From assembly GCA_017994575.1 (NCBI GenBank), contig JAGOKN010000018.1, forward strand, positions 1 through 40,824: 40,824 bases of DNA, read 5' to 3'. The stretch comes from Nitrosomonas sp. (GTDB taxonomy: Bacteria; Pseudomonadota; Gammaproteobacteria; Burkholderiales; Nitrosomonadaceae). Under the pieces are notes generated by a model. It ran no database searches. It worked only from the letters and a program-made list of their open reading frames with translations, and was not told the DNA's origin. Positions 28,962 to 37,469 of the stretch are shown in pieces; the first letter of the stretch is position 1, and each line of letters begins with the position of its first letter. The position numbers and the translations under genes are program-made.

Positions 28962-29143
28962 ATGGAAAAGGTGGTTTATTTTTCCTATACCCGCAAGATG
29001 TGCTGCGGGCGCACACCAATGCAAACGTTAATTGACGCAAAGGAGGTATGGGACGATAAAATCACCGCATTGAATAACTGAATTTGATCTAACAGGCACA
29101 TCGTCAAATCGGGTGACTGTCAGATCGGGTCTGAATTACTACA
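28962..29143 (+). pseudogene. 3' end of an IS481-family element
   Basis: An open frame to the stop at 29081 encodes RKMCCGRTPMQTLIDAKEVWDDK, the conserved C-terminal GRTPMQTF-like end of IS481 transposases. About 35 nt later comes a terminal-repeat-like sequence, TGTCAGATCGGGTCTGAATT followed by ACTACA (29118-29143), of the type I recall from IS481 ends. The catalytic part is missing. Confidence 0.65.
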
Positions 29144-29152
29144 TCTAATCCA

Positions 29153-30415
29153 TTATTTTTGAATATCAGAAAGAGCTTGTCGCTGTTTGATAATTTCAAC
29201 TTGCTGCTTAATAATCTCAGCTTCACCTGTAGTTAACGATTTTTCAGCTTCCATACCTTTTACTTTAAGACTCAAAATCTCACCAGGAATTGAAGCTATA
29301 GTTTTCAAGACTTCAACTGGGATTGAAATGCCAGCAAGCAGCTCACTTGGCTTATCAACATCAATGCCTGTTAAAACTCCATCACTAACAATCAAATCTA
29401 CTCTTTTCTTCACAAAAACAGCTCTATTTGTATCTACTACATAAGTTTTTGATGGGTTTGCCACCATCATTGGTAATGCTTCAACTGACTCAGTTATATG
29501 TGGTAATGTACAAGTTTGACCACTTTTTTCAAATTTTAGATTCGATGTGTCCATAGTAACCTGTAAGTTAGCCGGTTCCATAACTCTAAAGACTATACCT
29601 CTTTCATTATCATTTTCCTTAGCTTCTTTAGGTTTTGGAGTTTCATCTGTTACTAGTGTTTTTGTTTTGTTTTTAAAATCAACATTACTTATTAAATTAA
29701 ATGTTCCAACTGGTTTTGTTCCGTCAGTTATCATTGTTTTTACAATTTTAGAATTTATTTCTGCAATTACTTGCTCGCGCATAGTAGATTGCATTATTGG
29801 ATTCAAAAAGTCACTTGCATTGATATTATGAGAGACTGACATTTTCTTTAATTGGCTATAACATGCCTTCCGTCTTTCATCTGGGGATTGTTCTTTTATT
29901 GACTGCTGATCCAATAAACCATCAACACCTATACTAAATGTGGTGCCTATTTTTATGCCTTCTTTCGCTAATTCTGCAAGCTTAACTATTACTTCACCAG
30001 TTTTATCTTCCGACAAAGATTTAACAGTATTCAACAATCCATTTTTCGTTACGGCAAGTCGAAATTCGTCACTGCTACGCATTGATAAATTATATTCAAG
30101 TAGCAACCTCGCAGTTGGGTCAGGTATTTGTTTTGCTTCGTCAATAGTAAACGTTAAAACATATTCATAATCTTGGGGATTGGGATTTATCTTGGGATCT
30201 TTAGGTTTACGGTCAGGAAGAACTTGAAAATCTCCACTTACTTTAATTGGTATTACTGTATCAGGTAAATAATAAGGTATACCTCGAACTGTCCCTTTAT
30301 TATTTTCCTTAATCAAATATTTGTCACTCAATGATGAAGATTGCTGCATCGGACTAGCACAAGCAGACAAAAGGGCACAAATCACCACACTTTGTACCAC
30401 AGATTCCTTTTGCAT
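29153..30415 (-). CDS. uncharacterised lipoprotein
   Basis: 420 residues from the ATG at 30415, chosen because GGGGAA lies just upstream and a signal peptide follows immediately. A longer frame to 30469 adds a non-signal head. Lipobox LLSAC (Cys ~19) marks a lipoprotein. The mature part has no domain I recognise: a beta-rich-looking middle (YVLTFTIDEAKQIPDPTARLLLEYN), a segment with EVIVKLAELAKEGIKIG, and a helical C-terminus rich in Gln/Ile. It lies alone between IS relics, ending 10 nt from an IS481 terminus. Cargo of unknown function. Confidence 0.65.
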   Translation of the reverse strand: MQKESVVQSVVICALLSACASPMQQSSSLSDKYLIKENNKGTVRGIPYYLPDTVIPIKVSGDFQVLPDRKPKDPKINPNPQDYEYVLTFTIDEAKQIPDPTARLLLEYNLSMRSSDEFRLAVTKNGLLNTVKSLSEDKTGEVIVKLAELAKEGIKIGTTFSIGVDGLLDQQSIKEQSPDERRKACYSQLKKMSVSHNINASDFLNPIMQSTMREQVIAEINSKIVKTMITDGTKPVGTFNLISNVDFKNKTKTLVTDETPKPKEAKENDNERGIVFRVMEPANLQVTMDTSNLKFEKSGQTCTLPHITESVEALPMMVANPSKTYVVDTNRAVFVKKRVDLIVSDGVLTGIDVDKPSELLAGISIPVEVLKTIASIPGEILSLKVKGMEAEKSLTTGEAEIIKQQVEIIKQRQALSDIQK

Positions 30416-30507
30416 TTCATTTCCCCTTTTTTCAGTTGTAAACAGAAGTGGCCTCACTTGATTGGACAATTTTTCCCATATCTTAAGTGGAAATCTTGCG
30501 TTAATGC

Positions 30508-30636
30508 CTACCTTATTTTTTGCATTGCAGGCAGGTTATCGAAGTAGAACTCATTTGGTGTTTTGTCGTCAAGCGCGGTGTGAGGTCGCAATTGACTAAT
30601 GTGTGGAGGCTTGTAATGCAAATAACAGCGTAAATA
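30508..30636 (-). pseudogene. C-terminal remnant of an IS3-family transposase
   Basis: Minus-strand frame ending at TAG (30508-30510) encodes YKPPHISQLRPHTALDDKTP and NEFYFDNLPAMQKIR. The RPHTALDDKTP motif is the usual end of IS3-family OrfB. It abuts the complete IS3 element at 30637 but is a different copy. Confidence 0.65.
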
Positions 30637-30676
30637 TGGTAATCCCCCCATTATTAACCGAAGTTAAAAGTAGAGG

Positions 30677-31507
30677 TTAACGCTCTAATTGAACGAGCTT
30701 TTGTTTTGGTGTTATTCCCCCAATGGCCGTGTTAGGTCGTTGGTGATTATAGGTCCACAACCATTTTGTTGCATAGTCCTGAACTTCGGCAATTGATTCA
30801 AAGCAGTGCTGACTTAACCAATCATAACGCACGGTTCTGTTGTAACGTTCAATGTAGGCATTTTGCTGAGGTTTACCTGGCTGAATGAATTCCAGCTGTA
30901 TTTCATTCTTGGCTGCCCAGGTAGCTATTGTGCCACTGATGTATTCAGGGCCATTGTCACAGCGAATCCGGTTAGGCTTGCCGCGCCATTCGATCAGGTG
31001 ATCCAATGTACGTGTGACTCGTTCTGCCGGTATGGAAAAATCCACTTCAATACCCAACCCTTCACGATTGCAGTCATCCAATATATTCAATAGTCGAAAG
31101 CTGCGGCCGTCTTCCAGCTGATCATGCATAAAATCCATTGACCAAGTTTCGTTGATTGCTGACGGTGCCGCTAGTGTCACCGGTTTGTCGCGTTTGAGCC
31201 GCTTTTTCGGCTTGATCCGCATATTCAGTTCCAACTCCCGATAAATACGGTAAACACGCTTGTGATTCCAGACAAAACCTTTCACATTGCGCAAATACAG
31301 AAAGCATAAGCCAAAACCCCAGTTTCGCTGGTTGTGTGTCAACCGCAGCAGCCAATCGGCAATAATACGGTTATCAGCACTGAGACCAGGCCGGTAACGG
31401 TAGCAGGTTTCGCTGATACCATAGATATCGCAGGATAGGCGGATACTGATCTTCCTTTGCTTAACAACCTGTTTAGCTATGTCGCGCCGCTCCCACGGCG
31501 TTACCAC
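30677..31507 (-). CDS. IS3-family transposase OrfB (DDE integrase)
   Basis: 276 codons. HTH_21-like head ([16 protein letters not shown]), then the rve core: [12 protein letters not shown] (first Asp), [10 protein letters not shown] (second Asp), and [17 protein letters not shown] (Glu). It ends with the [13 protein letters not shown] motif. It is normally made as an OrfAB fusion by -1 frameshifting, and its frame opens at the slip site. Confidence 0.93.
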   Translation of the reverse strand: MVTPWERRDIAKQVVKQRKISIRLSCDIYGISETCYRYRPGLSADNRIIADWLLRLTHNQRNWGFGLCFLYLRNVKGFVWNHKRVYRIYRELELNMRIKPKKRLKRDKPVTLAAPSAINETWSMDFMHDQLEDGRSFRLLNILDDCNREGLGIEVDFSIPAERVTRTLDHLIEWRGKPNRIRCDNGPEYISGTIATWAAKNEIQLEFIQPGKPQQNAYIERYNRTVRYDWLSQHCFESIAEVQDYATKWLWTYNHQRPNTAIGGITPKQKLVQLER

Positions 31508-31767
31508 TTTTTTTCGAGCGCTTCCTTGCGTAACTCCGATTTTAACCGCTCTTCGGCATACATCTTTTTCAACTGCCGGTTCTCTTCTTCCAATTCTTTG
31601 AGCCGGGCTATCATCGATGCATCCATACCGCCGTATTTACTACGCCATTTGTAAAATGTTGCATTGCTCATTCCATGTTCTCGGCACAGTTCAGGCACTG
31701 GAATCCCTGCCTCAGCTTGGTTGAGTATCGCCATGATCTGGCTATCACTGAATTTCGATTTCTTCAT
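31501..31767 (-). CDS. IS3-family transposase OrfA
   Basis: 88 residues. Helix-turn-helix ([41 protein letters not shown]) and a leucine zipper-like C-terminus ([15 protein letters not shown]). It ends in the A7G slip site overlapping orfB. Intact. Confidence 0.93.
   Translation of the reverse strand: MKKSKFSDSQIMAILNQAEAGIPVPELCREHGMSNATFYKWRSKYGGMDASMIARLKELEEENRQLKKMYAEERLKSELRKEALEKKW
31507..31513 (-). promoter_or_regulatory. -1 programmed frameshift site A AAA AAG
   Basis: On the minus strand the heptamer AAAAAAG lies in the canonical phase for OrfA (GAA AAA AAG TGG TAA). A -1 slip enters the orfB frame directly, giving the OrfAB transposase. Confidence 0.75.
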
Positions 31768-31840
31768 TGCAGAACCTCCTGTCTTTAAATTACAAGAAAA
31801 TTCTACTTCTAAATCCTGTTATTTTTCGGGGGGATTACCA

Positions 31841-31995
31841 TTTTATTAGGATACTCTTTGAAAGAAAAAAATCCTAATTTGAAATCTATCTCACTCATAG
31901 GATTTTTTATTTTCCTAAGCTTCTTCGTTGCGCAGAAATTATATGGTGCTGAAGATGAAGGAAAGAACAAAAGTCAAAAGCGTTTTGCAGGATGA
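31841..31995 (+). pseudogene. 3' end of a small membrane-protein ORF cut by the IS3 element
   Basis: A frame open from the IS end to TGA at 31993-31995 encodes LKSISLIGFFIFLSFFVAQKLYG and then a charged tail, resembling the end of a small membrane protein. The start would lie beyond the IS. Unrecognised and weak. Confidence 0.25.
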
Positions 31996-32036
31996 GGCAG
32001 GTAGTTGAAACACGGTAATAGAACGGGATCGGCCAG

Positions 32037-32083
32037 CATGCCCAGCTTCATGGGCATGGCCTTGCGTCGGGTCGACCGACGCA
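32037..32083. other. two tandem GC-rich perfect hairpins
   Basis: CATGCCCA/TGGGCATG (32037-32058, 6-nt loop) is followed 4 nt later by TGCGTCGG/CCGACGCA (32063-32083, 5-nt loop). This GC-rich block sits in otherwise AT-rich DNA downstream of the coiled-coil gene. It may be a terminator complex for the minus-strand gene, a structured RNA, or a transposon end. The surrounding 31996-32185 holds no gene that I can see. Confidence 0.4.
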
Positions 32084-32185
32084 CCCGAGAGACGACTTTT
32101 CTTCAAACAGCGGCAAGAAAGACTAATTCCACGGCTTCATATAGTTAATAAATATATTCAAGAGCGGAAGGGACATTTCAGCTTG

Positions 32186-33544
32186 TTATGTTTTTCTGTG
32201 CTGATCTAGAAGATCTTTTAATTCGTCTTTAAATTTGTATAATAGCTCTTGCAATGAAACTGTATCCTTTTGTGGATCTTTTGACTTCTTTTCTTCAACT
32301 TTATCATAGATATTCTTTATGCCATGCCTTCTTAATGGATCATTATGAATTTCGTTAAGGACACTCTTAATATAATGTGTATATTCCTCTCCTTTACGCT
32401 TATCTCCAGATAGCTGTTCAGAAAAGCCAACCATTGATTTTGTTAGAACACTTTTGTAAGCATAGTCTTCGGCTAAATTCTTTTGCTTAATATATTGACT
32501 GGCACCAAACCACGCACCAGCTATCAACATTGGAATTAATGACACTCTCGCTACAATAGCTTCTATTTCAAGATCTTTTTCAGATACAGTCCATATGCCA
32601 ATACCAATTGCAGCTATAAGAAACAAGGCTGATGCAATTATCCAACCTTTAGTAGATCCATCATTTTTTGATTCATTGTATTTCTCAGTAAATGCAGCAC
32701 TTAAACCTTCAGCCGTTTTGTATTCAAGTGCGATCTTGGCGCTTTCAATGAGTTCAGATGCTTCTTCTAAGTATTTTTCTTGAATATACTTATATTGTGC
32801 TAGTGCTTCGTTGAATTTCTCTGTTCTATGTTCTTGTTCTTTTAGTTGATCTTCTCTTTGAATAACTTTCTTTGAAAAAGAATCAATAATTTCTTCGTGA
32901 CTTCTTGAATCAGTTAGTAAGGATTCAATTTCAACAGATTGTTTTGCAAATTTATCTAGTAAGGAATTTATTTTTTCATTCTTTTCTTCAATTTCTTCAA
33001 TTAATTTTTGTAGTCTGCCTTCTTCACTCTCTAATTGACTGAGTCGTTCTTTTAGATTCCCGTGATAAGCATCTATTTGAGATTTGATATTATCTAATGA
33101 GTTTATTGTCTCAGAGAATGTGCCAAGATTCTCCGTGAACTCAAGTGCTTTTCTTTGTAATTCATCGATATGACTAACAAATTCTTCTTTTCTATCACCA
33201 TTCTGCCGAACTCCATAAACTCGCATCAGGGGCTTAATTTGATCTATAGATTCTGCGATGGATGCTAGGTTTTTGTTATTGACATCCGTTAGTGATTTTC
33301 TAAATATTTGTACTAGTTGAGTCCTTTCATTATGATTAGAAGCCTGGATAAATTTTGTTGGAGCTTTCGTAAGAGAGGCTAAATCTGTTATTAATGCATC
33401 AAGCCCAGCAATAACTCCTTTTGCTGTATATTCGTTTTCTGGTCCATATTTAGAATCACCAAATTCAGATACTTTTATATTTGGAAGAGATTTTCGAAGT
33501 TCATCTTTTATTTCTATTAACTGTTCGATTGAGGAGGTAGTCAT
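32186..33544 (-). CDS. coiled-coil protein with two membrane helices, function unknown
   Basis: 452 residues from the ATG at 33544 (MTTSSIEQL…); the frame stays open 16 codons upstream but with a hydrophobic, unlikely head. The N-terminal ~100 residues are globular. A long coiled coil spans ~120-290 (QLESEEGRLQKLIEEIEEKNEKI). Two membrane helices lie at ~301-321 and ~331-352, followed by a charged cytoplasmic C-terminus. The layout resembles membrane-anchored sensors or effectors found near defence genes, but I cannot name the family. It is strongly AT-rich in codon use. It lies downstream of the P-loop ATPase on the same strand with a ~360-nt gap, so a functional link is possible but not shown. 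Confidence 0.7.
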   Translation of the reverse strand: MTTSSIEQLIEIKDELRKSLPNIKVSEFGDSKYGPENEYTAKGVIAGLDALITDLASLTKAPTKFIQASNHNERTQLVQIFRKSLTDVNNKNLASIAESIDQIKPLMRVYGVRQNGDRKEEFVSHIDELQRKALEFTENLGTFSETINSLDNIKSQIDAYHGNLKERLSQLESEEGRLQKLIEEIEEKNEKINSLLDKFAKQSVEIESLLTDSRSHEEIIDSFSKKVIQREDQLKEQEHRTEKFNEALAQYKYIQEKYLEEASELIESAKIALEYKTAEGLSAAFTEKYNESKNDGSTKGWIIASALFLIAAIGIGIWTVSEKDLEIEAIVARVSLIPMLIAGAWFGASQYIKQKNLAEDYAYKSVLTKSMVGFSEQLSGDKRKGEEYTHYIKSVLNEIHNDPLRRHGIKNIYDKVEEKKSKDPQKDTVSLQELLYKFKDELKDLLDQHRKT

Positions 33545-33903
33545 AAAAAATCTCATCACAATGATATATCTAGGTTTCAATGATATTATCACGTAGCAAT
33601 AAGATTTATTCTTACTTTATCATTTGGTTAGTTGTTTTTATTAAAAAATTGTAATTCAAGTTGAATTCAAAATTCTGCAGATAAAAATTACTTAACATTG
33701 TGCTAAGGGACGGGCACAGACAAAGCCGGCGTTTATATTAGAGCCTATATGTTTTGCAAGAATCCTGATTTGAGATATTCAATAGCGGGATACAGAATAG
33801 GCACATGCCAAAAGATCTTCGATACGACATATTTCAAAAAGCCTTAGTGGCCCCTAGGATAAATAATCGCCTCACACAACAGGAGATTGCTTTGATCTCG
33901 CAT
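33545..33903. other. intergenic region downstream of the ATPase gene
   Basis: Strongly AT-rich from 33600 to 33700. A plus-strand frame beginning at 33805 (MPKDLRYDIFQKALVAPRINN) overlaps the end of the ATPase gene and looks like a shadow or a relic. The promoter of the coiled-coil gene is presumably here. Confidence 0.35.
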
Positions 33904-35391
33904 TCAATGAAACTTAGTCTTCTTCTGCTGTTCGACAACGTATGTGTGAAATGTCGGATGTATTTGCCATGTGTACTTTTGAAGATCGTTGAATTTCGCT
34001 ATGTCTACGATATTCGGGTAATCATTGTAATTGAGGTGGTCGTAGTTATCAGGAGAGCCAATTCGCGGATTGATGAAGCAAGCCATATGAAGAATTCTGA
34101 GCAGTTCGATGCTGTGTTCGTTTGTTGCTCGCATAGCAATGCCATCAATGAGAGTAGCTCTCCTGCTCGGGGTCTTCTTTAGTAGGTCGATAATCTCGCT
34201 GAATGTGTATGTGGTCTTTTCTGTCAAATCGTTGATTACTTCTCTTATCTGCGGACATATCTGGCCGTACTCATCGAAAATGTTTTCAATGCGCTCAATC
34301 CCAAATTTCAGCAGGATCGAATGAGCTTGTGCATCTCCAATTACATCGCTTTGCTTGTCCTTCGCAGCAATAATAAGCATCTGAACGGCTTTCACTAGAT
34401 CTCTTGGTCGGAATCGAGCAATCTTGGTGAGCCATAGGTCCCAAGTTCGCTTATCTCCTTTAATGCCGGGGAGTGTTATGGTGTTTTCTTGAAAAAAGGT
34501 CGATATCCCAGCTTTTGATTTTGCATGAAGAGCAGCAAGTTCGATACGTCTGTTGAAAATTTTGCGGAGCTCTTCCTCACTAAACTTGAGTTCATGTATT
34601 TGTCCCAACTTGTCTCGCCTTTCTGTACCATGGTTATGGATCCGTGTCATCAAATGCCAAATGTCTGATCGAACAGAAATGATGCACCTCAGAGATGAAA
34701 TGTCCTCGGATAACTCAATTGCCGCCGAGACGATAGCCCAGCAGGCGTTATAGTCGAATGCTCCTTTTGAGTTCTTGGCGACGGCGTCATCTATATCATC
34801 AATAAACAACCATAATGTGCGGCCTCGATCGATGAGGTATCTATCAACCACGTCGGTAAGATTATTCTTCCCCAGGTTATTTGCCTGTTCCGCAAGAAGA
34901 GCTTGGGCAATCTTTCCTCCATGCGGCGTTACCTTGGAAAGGAATTTGGAGAACTTCGTAATTAGGTCTGGTTTTGAAAAGCCATCTTTGATTGCCAATT
35001 TCTGAAGCGCTACAACGTCTGCATCAATGGGGATCTCGTTTTCGTTAGAGTGTTTGCCGATAATTCCCGCAGCCGAGCGTAAAATTTGGCCGTAGGCAGT
35101 AGCTTTCCTATCCGCCAGAGTCTTCTTCGAGAGAATAGGGTCGCACTGTAAATCGCCCGGTGTGATGAGTAGCGAAAGTTCACCATTCTCCAAGTATGCC
35201 TCGTTGAGAACATTCACGAATATCGACTTTCCAACTCCTTTATTTCCAAGGAGGATAACGTTCGAGTGAAAATCAAAGCTGAGAAGAGTGTTTAGATTGC
35301 TTGGAGGAACAAATACCTCTCCCCGAATCTCCTTTTCTTCTTCTGCGCTGCCACCCTTGAAATACTTAATCAAACTTTGAAGATGAGGCAC
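33904..35391 (-). CDS. P-loop ATPase, Sll1717-like/STAND-type, putative defence protein
   Basis: 495 residues. Walker A is GNKGVGKS at 49-56, preceded by an N-terminal segment typical of this group (VPPSNLNTLLSFDFHSNVILL). Walker B is LWLFIDDIDD at 193-202, followed by a sensor-like segment, CIISVRSDIWHLMTRI. The C-terminal ~200 residues are helical and winged-helix-like (FRPRDLVKAVQMLIIAA). The architecture matches P-loop ATPases of the Sll1717 group, which are often found among anti-phage genes. No nuclease or other effector domain is visible, so it may act with a partner. Codon use is richer in GC than its neighbours, suggesting separate acquisition. Confidence 0.75.
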   Translation of the reverse strand: MPHLQSLIKYFKGGSAEEEKEIRGEVFVPPSNLNTLLSFDFHSNVILLGNKGVGKSIFVNVLNEAYLENGELSLLITPGDLQCDPILSKKTLADRKATAYGQILRSAAGIIGKHSNENEIPIDADVVALQKLAIKDGFSKPDLITKFSKFLSKVTPHGGKIAQALLAEQANNLGKNNLTDVVDRYLIDRGRTLWLFIDDIDDAVAKNSKGAFDYNACWAIVSAAIELSEDISSLRCIISVRSDIWHLMTRIHNHGTERRDKLGQIHELKFSEEELRKIFNRRIELAALHAKSKAGISTFFQENTITLPGIKGDKRTWDLWLTKIARFRPRDLVKAVQMLIIAAKDKQSDVIGDAQAHSILLKFGIERIENIFDEYGQICPQIREVINDLTEKTTYTFSEIIDLLKKTPSRRATLIDGIAMRATNEHSIELLRILHMACFINPRIGSPDNYDHLNYNDYPNIVDIAKFNDLQKYTWQIHPTFHTYVVEQQKKTKFH

Positions 35392-35614
35392 GATGGCTTT
35401 CCTTAGTGATGAATAATATACAAATGCGGCGAGTGGAGGTAAAGTTTAACGTTCGACTTGCGTCATTTCTTGGTTTGAATTGGTTGAGATGAAACAAGCA
35501 ATCTAACAAGTAATTATAAAATTTTGTAAATATAATATACAACAATGCCTTACCAAAAGATTATGGTAGTTTGTTTGTGAGATATTTATACAAATAATAA
35601 AAGTTAGAAAATTC

Positions 35615-35711
35615 TGTGACAATTATGTGTCAAATTATGGCACAAATACTGTATTTATTACATTATGGTGCGTTTTAGAGCTTTGGTAAGCATTGCAAGT
35701 GTTTGATTTTA
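35615..35711 (+). repeat. arm-type repeat, copy A
   Basis: TGTGACAATTATGTGTCAAATT at its start matches copy B (38145) at 20 of 22 positions. AAGCATTGCAA (35688-35698) is identical to copy B, with almost the same spacing (73 versus 74 nt). It lies directly left of the att-like core, as integrase arm-binding regions do. Confidence 0.6.
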
Positions 35712-35731
35712 ATTATACCTAAATATGGCTA

Positions 35732-35751
35732 TGTGCTTTGTAATCAGAAGG
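35732..35751 (+). repeat. att-like direct repeat, left copy (tRNA-Thr anticodon-arm sequence)
   Basis: TGTGCTTTGTAATCAGAAGG matches 39886-39905 (TGTGATTTGTAATCAGAAGG) at 19 of 20 positions. The right copy continues into a complete 3' half of tRNA-Thr, whereas this one diverges after the anticodon stem. It is a candidate recombination core bounding a ~4.15-kb segment. Confidence 0.6.
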
Positions 35752-35798
35752 GTATCAAACTAAATATTCAAACTCCAGCAATTTAGAGGTGAAGGGAA

Positions 35799-36416
35799 CT
35801 AAATTTTTTCTGAAATATATCTTAATTTTTCTATTTCGCAATCCATGTCAGCGGCTGACACAATCGGCCTTACGTGACCAAAATATTTTCTGGGACGAGT
35901 AGTTTCGATGTAATTAGCGATGCCATTTATTTCAAAGAAACGTGCTTGGCATATTCGGCTTCCAATAACAAGCTCTATTGGACTATTACCATGATTAAAC
36001 AACTCAAGTGGTATGCACCCACGAAAACCTGGTTGCACCATCGTGTTTATAGGCACCCCCAATCGTGTATAACTGCTTCTCGAAAGGATATCGGCATAAA
36101 CATTATATGGCAAGGAAACATATTCCATGGTCGTACACAAAACGATTTGATTAGGGTATAGAACAAATTTTTCACCAAGCTCTCTTCGAGTTTCTTGGAA
36201 ATATGAACCTATGGCCCGATGTGGATTGCCTGGATTGCTTCCTGTTTCTATAGAAGGTTTCCTGGTAAGAATTGAAACCAGAAAATCATAACCAAGACGT
36301 AAATCAAGTGTCACGGCTCCTATTTGCGTTTCTTCAAGTAATGGATCGACAAATAAGCTGTCTGGATCAGATGATGCGAGTAATTCGCGTATCTGCTTAT
36401 TGGAAAGGAGACTCAT
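35799..36416 (-). CDS. dCTP deaminase-like protein
   Basis: 205 residues from the ATG at 36416, which overlaps the metallopeptidase stop (ATGA); a start 4 codons upstream is possible. The dCTP deaminase/dUTPase trimer fold is visible: GAVTLDLRLGYDFL near residue 33, the substrate loop SRSSYTRLG (112-120) with Arg118, and QPGFRGCIPLELFN with Glu138, the position of the catalytic Glu in Dcd. PIELVIGSRICQ follows. Cellular Dcd makes dUMP precursors, but defence-type dCTP deaminases deplete dCTP during phage infection. The neighbours here (protease, integrase, no nucleotide-metabolism genes) favour the defence role. Substrate is inferred. Confidence 0.85.
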   Translation of the reverse strand: MSLLSNKQIRELLASSDPDSLFVDPLLEETQIGAVTLDLRLGYDFLVSILTRKPSIETGSNPGNPHRAIGSYFQETRRELGEKFVLYPNQIVLCTTMEYVSLPYNVYADILSRSSYTRLGVPINTMVQPGFRGCIPLELFNHGNSPIELVIGSRICQARFFEINGIANYIETTRPRKYFGHVRPIVSAADMDCEIEKLRYISEKI

Positions 36417-37315
36417 CGCGCCTCCCAATGATCAACAATCATACTGTTTCTAATAGATTTCTCGACAAGATCATTTATGATTCGCTCCTTGGTCGTTTCC
36501 TCAATTTTAGTCCATAAATTTTTTGGATTAGTTTGTGCTTGCAATAGGTAAGTACTCCCAGCCTCGTAAATACCATGTAGTTCTGCCTCATTTCGAATTG
36601 TATAAGGTCGAGCATTATCAAACGCTGCAGAAACATCAGGTACAGAGTAATTAATGTTAAGTTGTCGTAAACTTAATTGAGTAAGTGATTTTTGGAATAG
36701 ATCAAGAATGTTATTTTGGGTTCCATAAAGGAAATTATTGATTAAATTAAGTCGATCATTTGTTGCGGGATGAGTAGTGCTAACTGGATTGTTCCTTGCG
36801 AACGCATCTAGAAATTCTCTATATGCTTTTCCTACATAACTTGCAGCAAAAATGTCTGCAAAATACTCACGACGATGAAAGTTAGCAAGATAGTTTATTT
36901 GCTCAGGTGAAAAATTGGCAAAATTAATACCTGGGAGTGGAAGTTGTTCACTAGGCACAAGTAATAATGATTGATTCACTATTCCATGATGAACATCTAA
37001 AAAATGACCTAATTCATGGTAAAGCGCCACATTCAAAAGTGGCCTATGGCGATAAATTTGTGGAAACGCAATTTGCACTAGCTCACTATTAAATTCTACA
37101 CGAGTACATGCTTTTGCCAATGTGTAGAATTCCTGAGAAATTCCTTGAAAGTAGAAACTATAAGCTTTTTCTTGTGTAAGAGCCGTTGTTATAAGCGCAT
37201 TCTTTTGTGTCCAAGGTGCAAGAGCTTTTTTTAAGCAATGTACAATTTCGTATGGTATTTTCTTCGATGTACTACCGGAGAGAAATTTAGATGCAGTCCA
37301 AATTTGATCTACCAT
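36413..37315 (-). CDS. HExxH zinc metallopeptidase coupled to the dCTP deaminase
   Basis: 300 residues from the first ATG. The zincin motif HELGHFLDVHHG is at residues 100-111 (two zinc His and catalytic Glu). A downstream REYFADIFAASYVG (about 149-162) supplies the third ligand and an M48/gluzincin-like helix. No signal peptide is visible, so it is probably cytoplasmic. The frame stays open ~55 codons upstream of this ATG with protein-like sequence (LLLLKEELTKIAETPYFSSE…). The only alternative start there is a CTG at 37480, so the true N-terminus may be longer. It overlaps the deaminase gene by 4 nt. It may regulate or activate the deaminase by cleavage (inference). Confidence 0.78.
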   Translation of the reverse strand: MVDQIWTASKFLSGSTSKKIPYEIVHCLKKALAPWTQKNALITTALTQEKAYSFYFQGISQEFYTLAKACTRVEFNSELVQIAFPQIYRHRPLLNVALYHELGHFLDVHHGIVNQSLLLVPSEQLPLPGINFANFSPEQINYLANFHRREYFADIFAASYVGKAYREFLDAFARNNPVSTTHPATNDRLNLINNFLYGTQNNILDLFQKSLTQLSLRQLNINYSVPDVSAAFDNARPYTIRNEAELHGIYEAGSTYLLQAQTNPKNLWTKIEETTKERIINDLVEKSIRNSMIVDHWEAR

Positions 37316-37469
37316 GAATTCCGAAATATCTAGCGGAATTGAAGGATAATTTAATAGAATTTCTTTTGTAACTAATCGAAGCTGAGAAAGATAAACATTA
37401 AGTTCAGAACTAAAATAAGGTGTTTCTGCTATCTTTGTTAGTTCTTCTTTTAATAATAAGAGATTAGTT

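Larger units (their letters stand above)
30637..31840 (-). mobile_element. complete IS3-family insertion sequence
   Basis: About 1.2 kb with inverted ends TGGTAATCCCCCC (30637) and its complement ending at 31840. It carries overlapping orfA and orfB on the minus strand. I see no matching direct repeat outside the ends. The flanks may therefore have been joined by recombination or deletion after insertion, perhaps with the neighbouring IS3 relic. Confidence 0.85.
35392..35798. other. AT-rich junction holding an integrase-arm-like repeat and an att-like core
   Basis: No gene. It contains the first copy of a ~97-nt repeat (35615-35711) and a tRNA-Thr-derived core (35732-35751), both listed separately. 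It probably marks the left edge of an integrated segment. Confidence 0.5.

Noticed and set aside
33805-34182. Plus-strand 125-codon ORF overlapping the P-loop ATPase end
   Set aside because: Most of it is antisense to a well-supported ATPase gene and becomes hydrophobic and repetitive. Only the first ~30 codons look protein-like.
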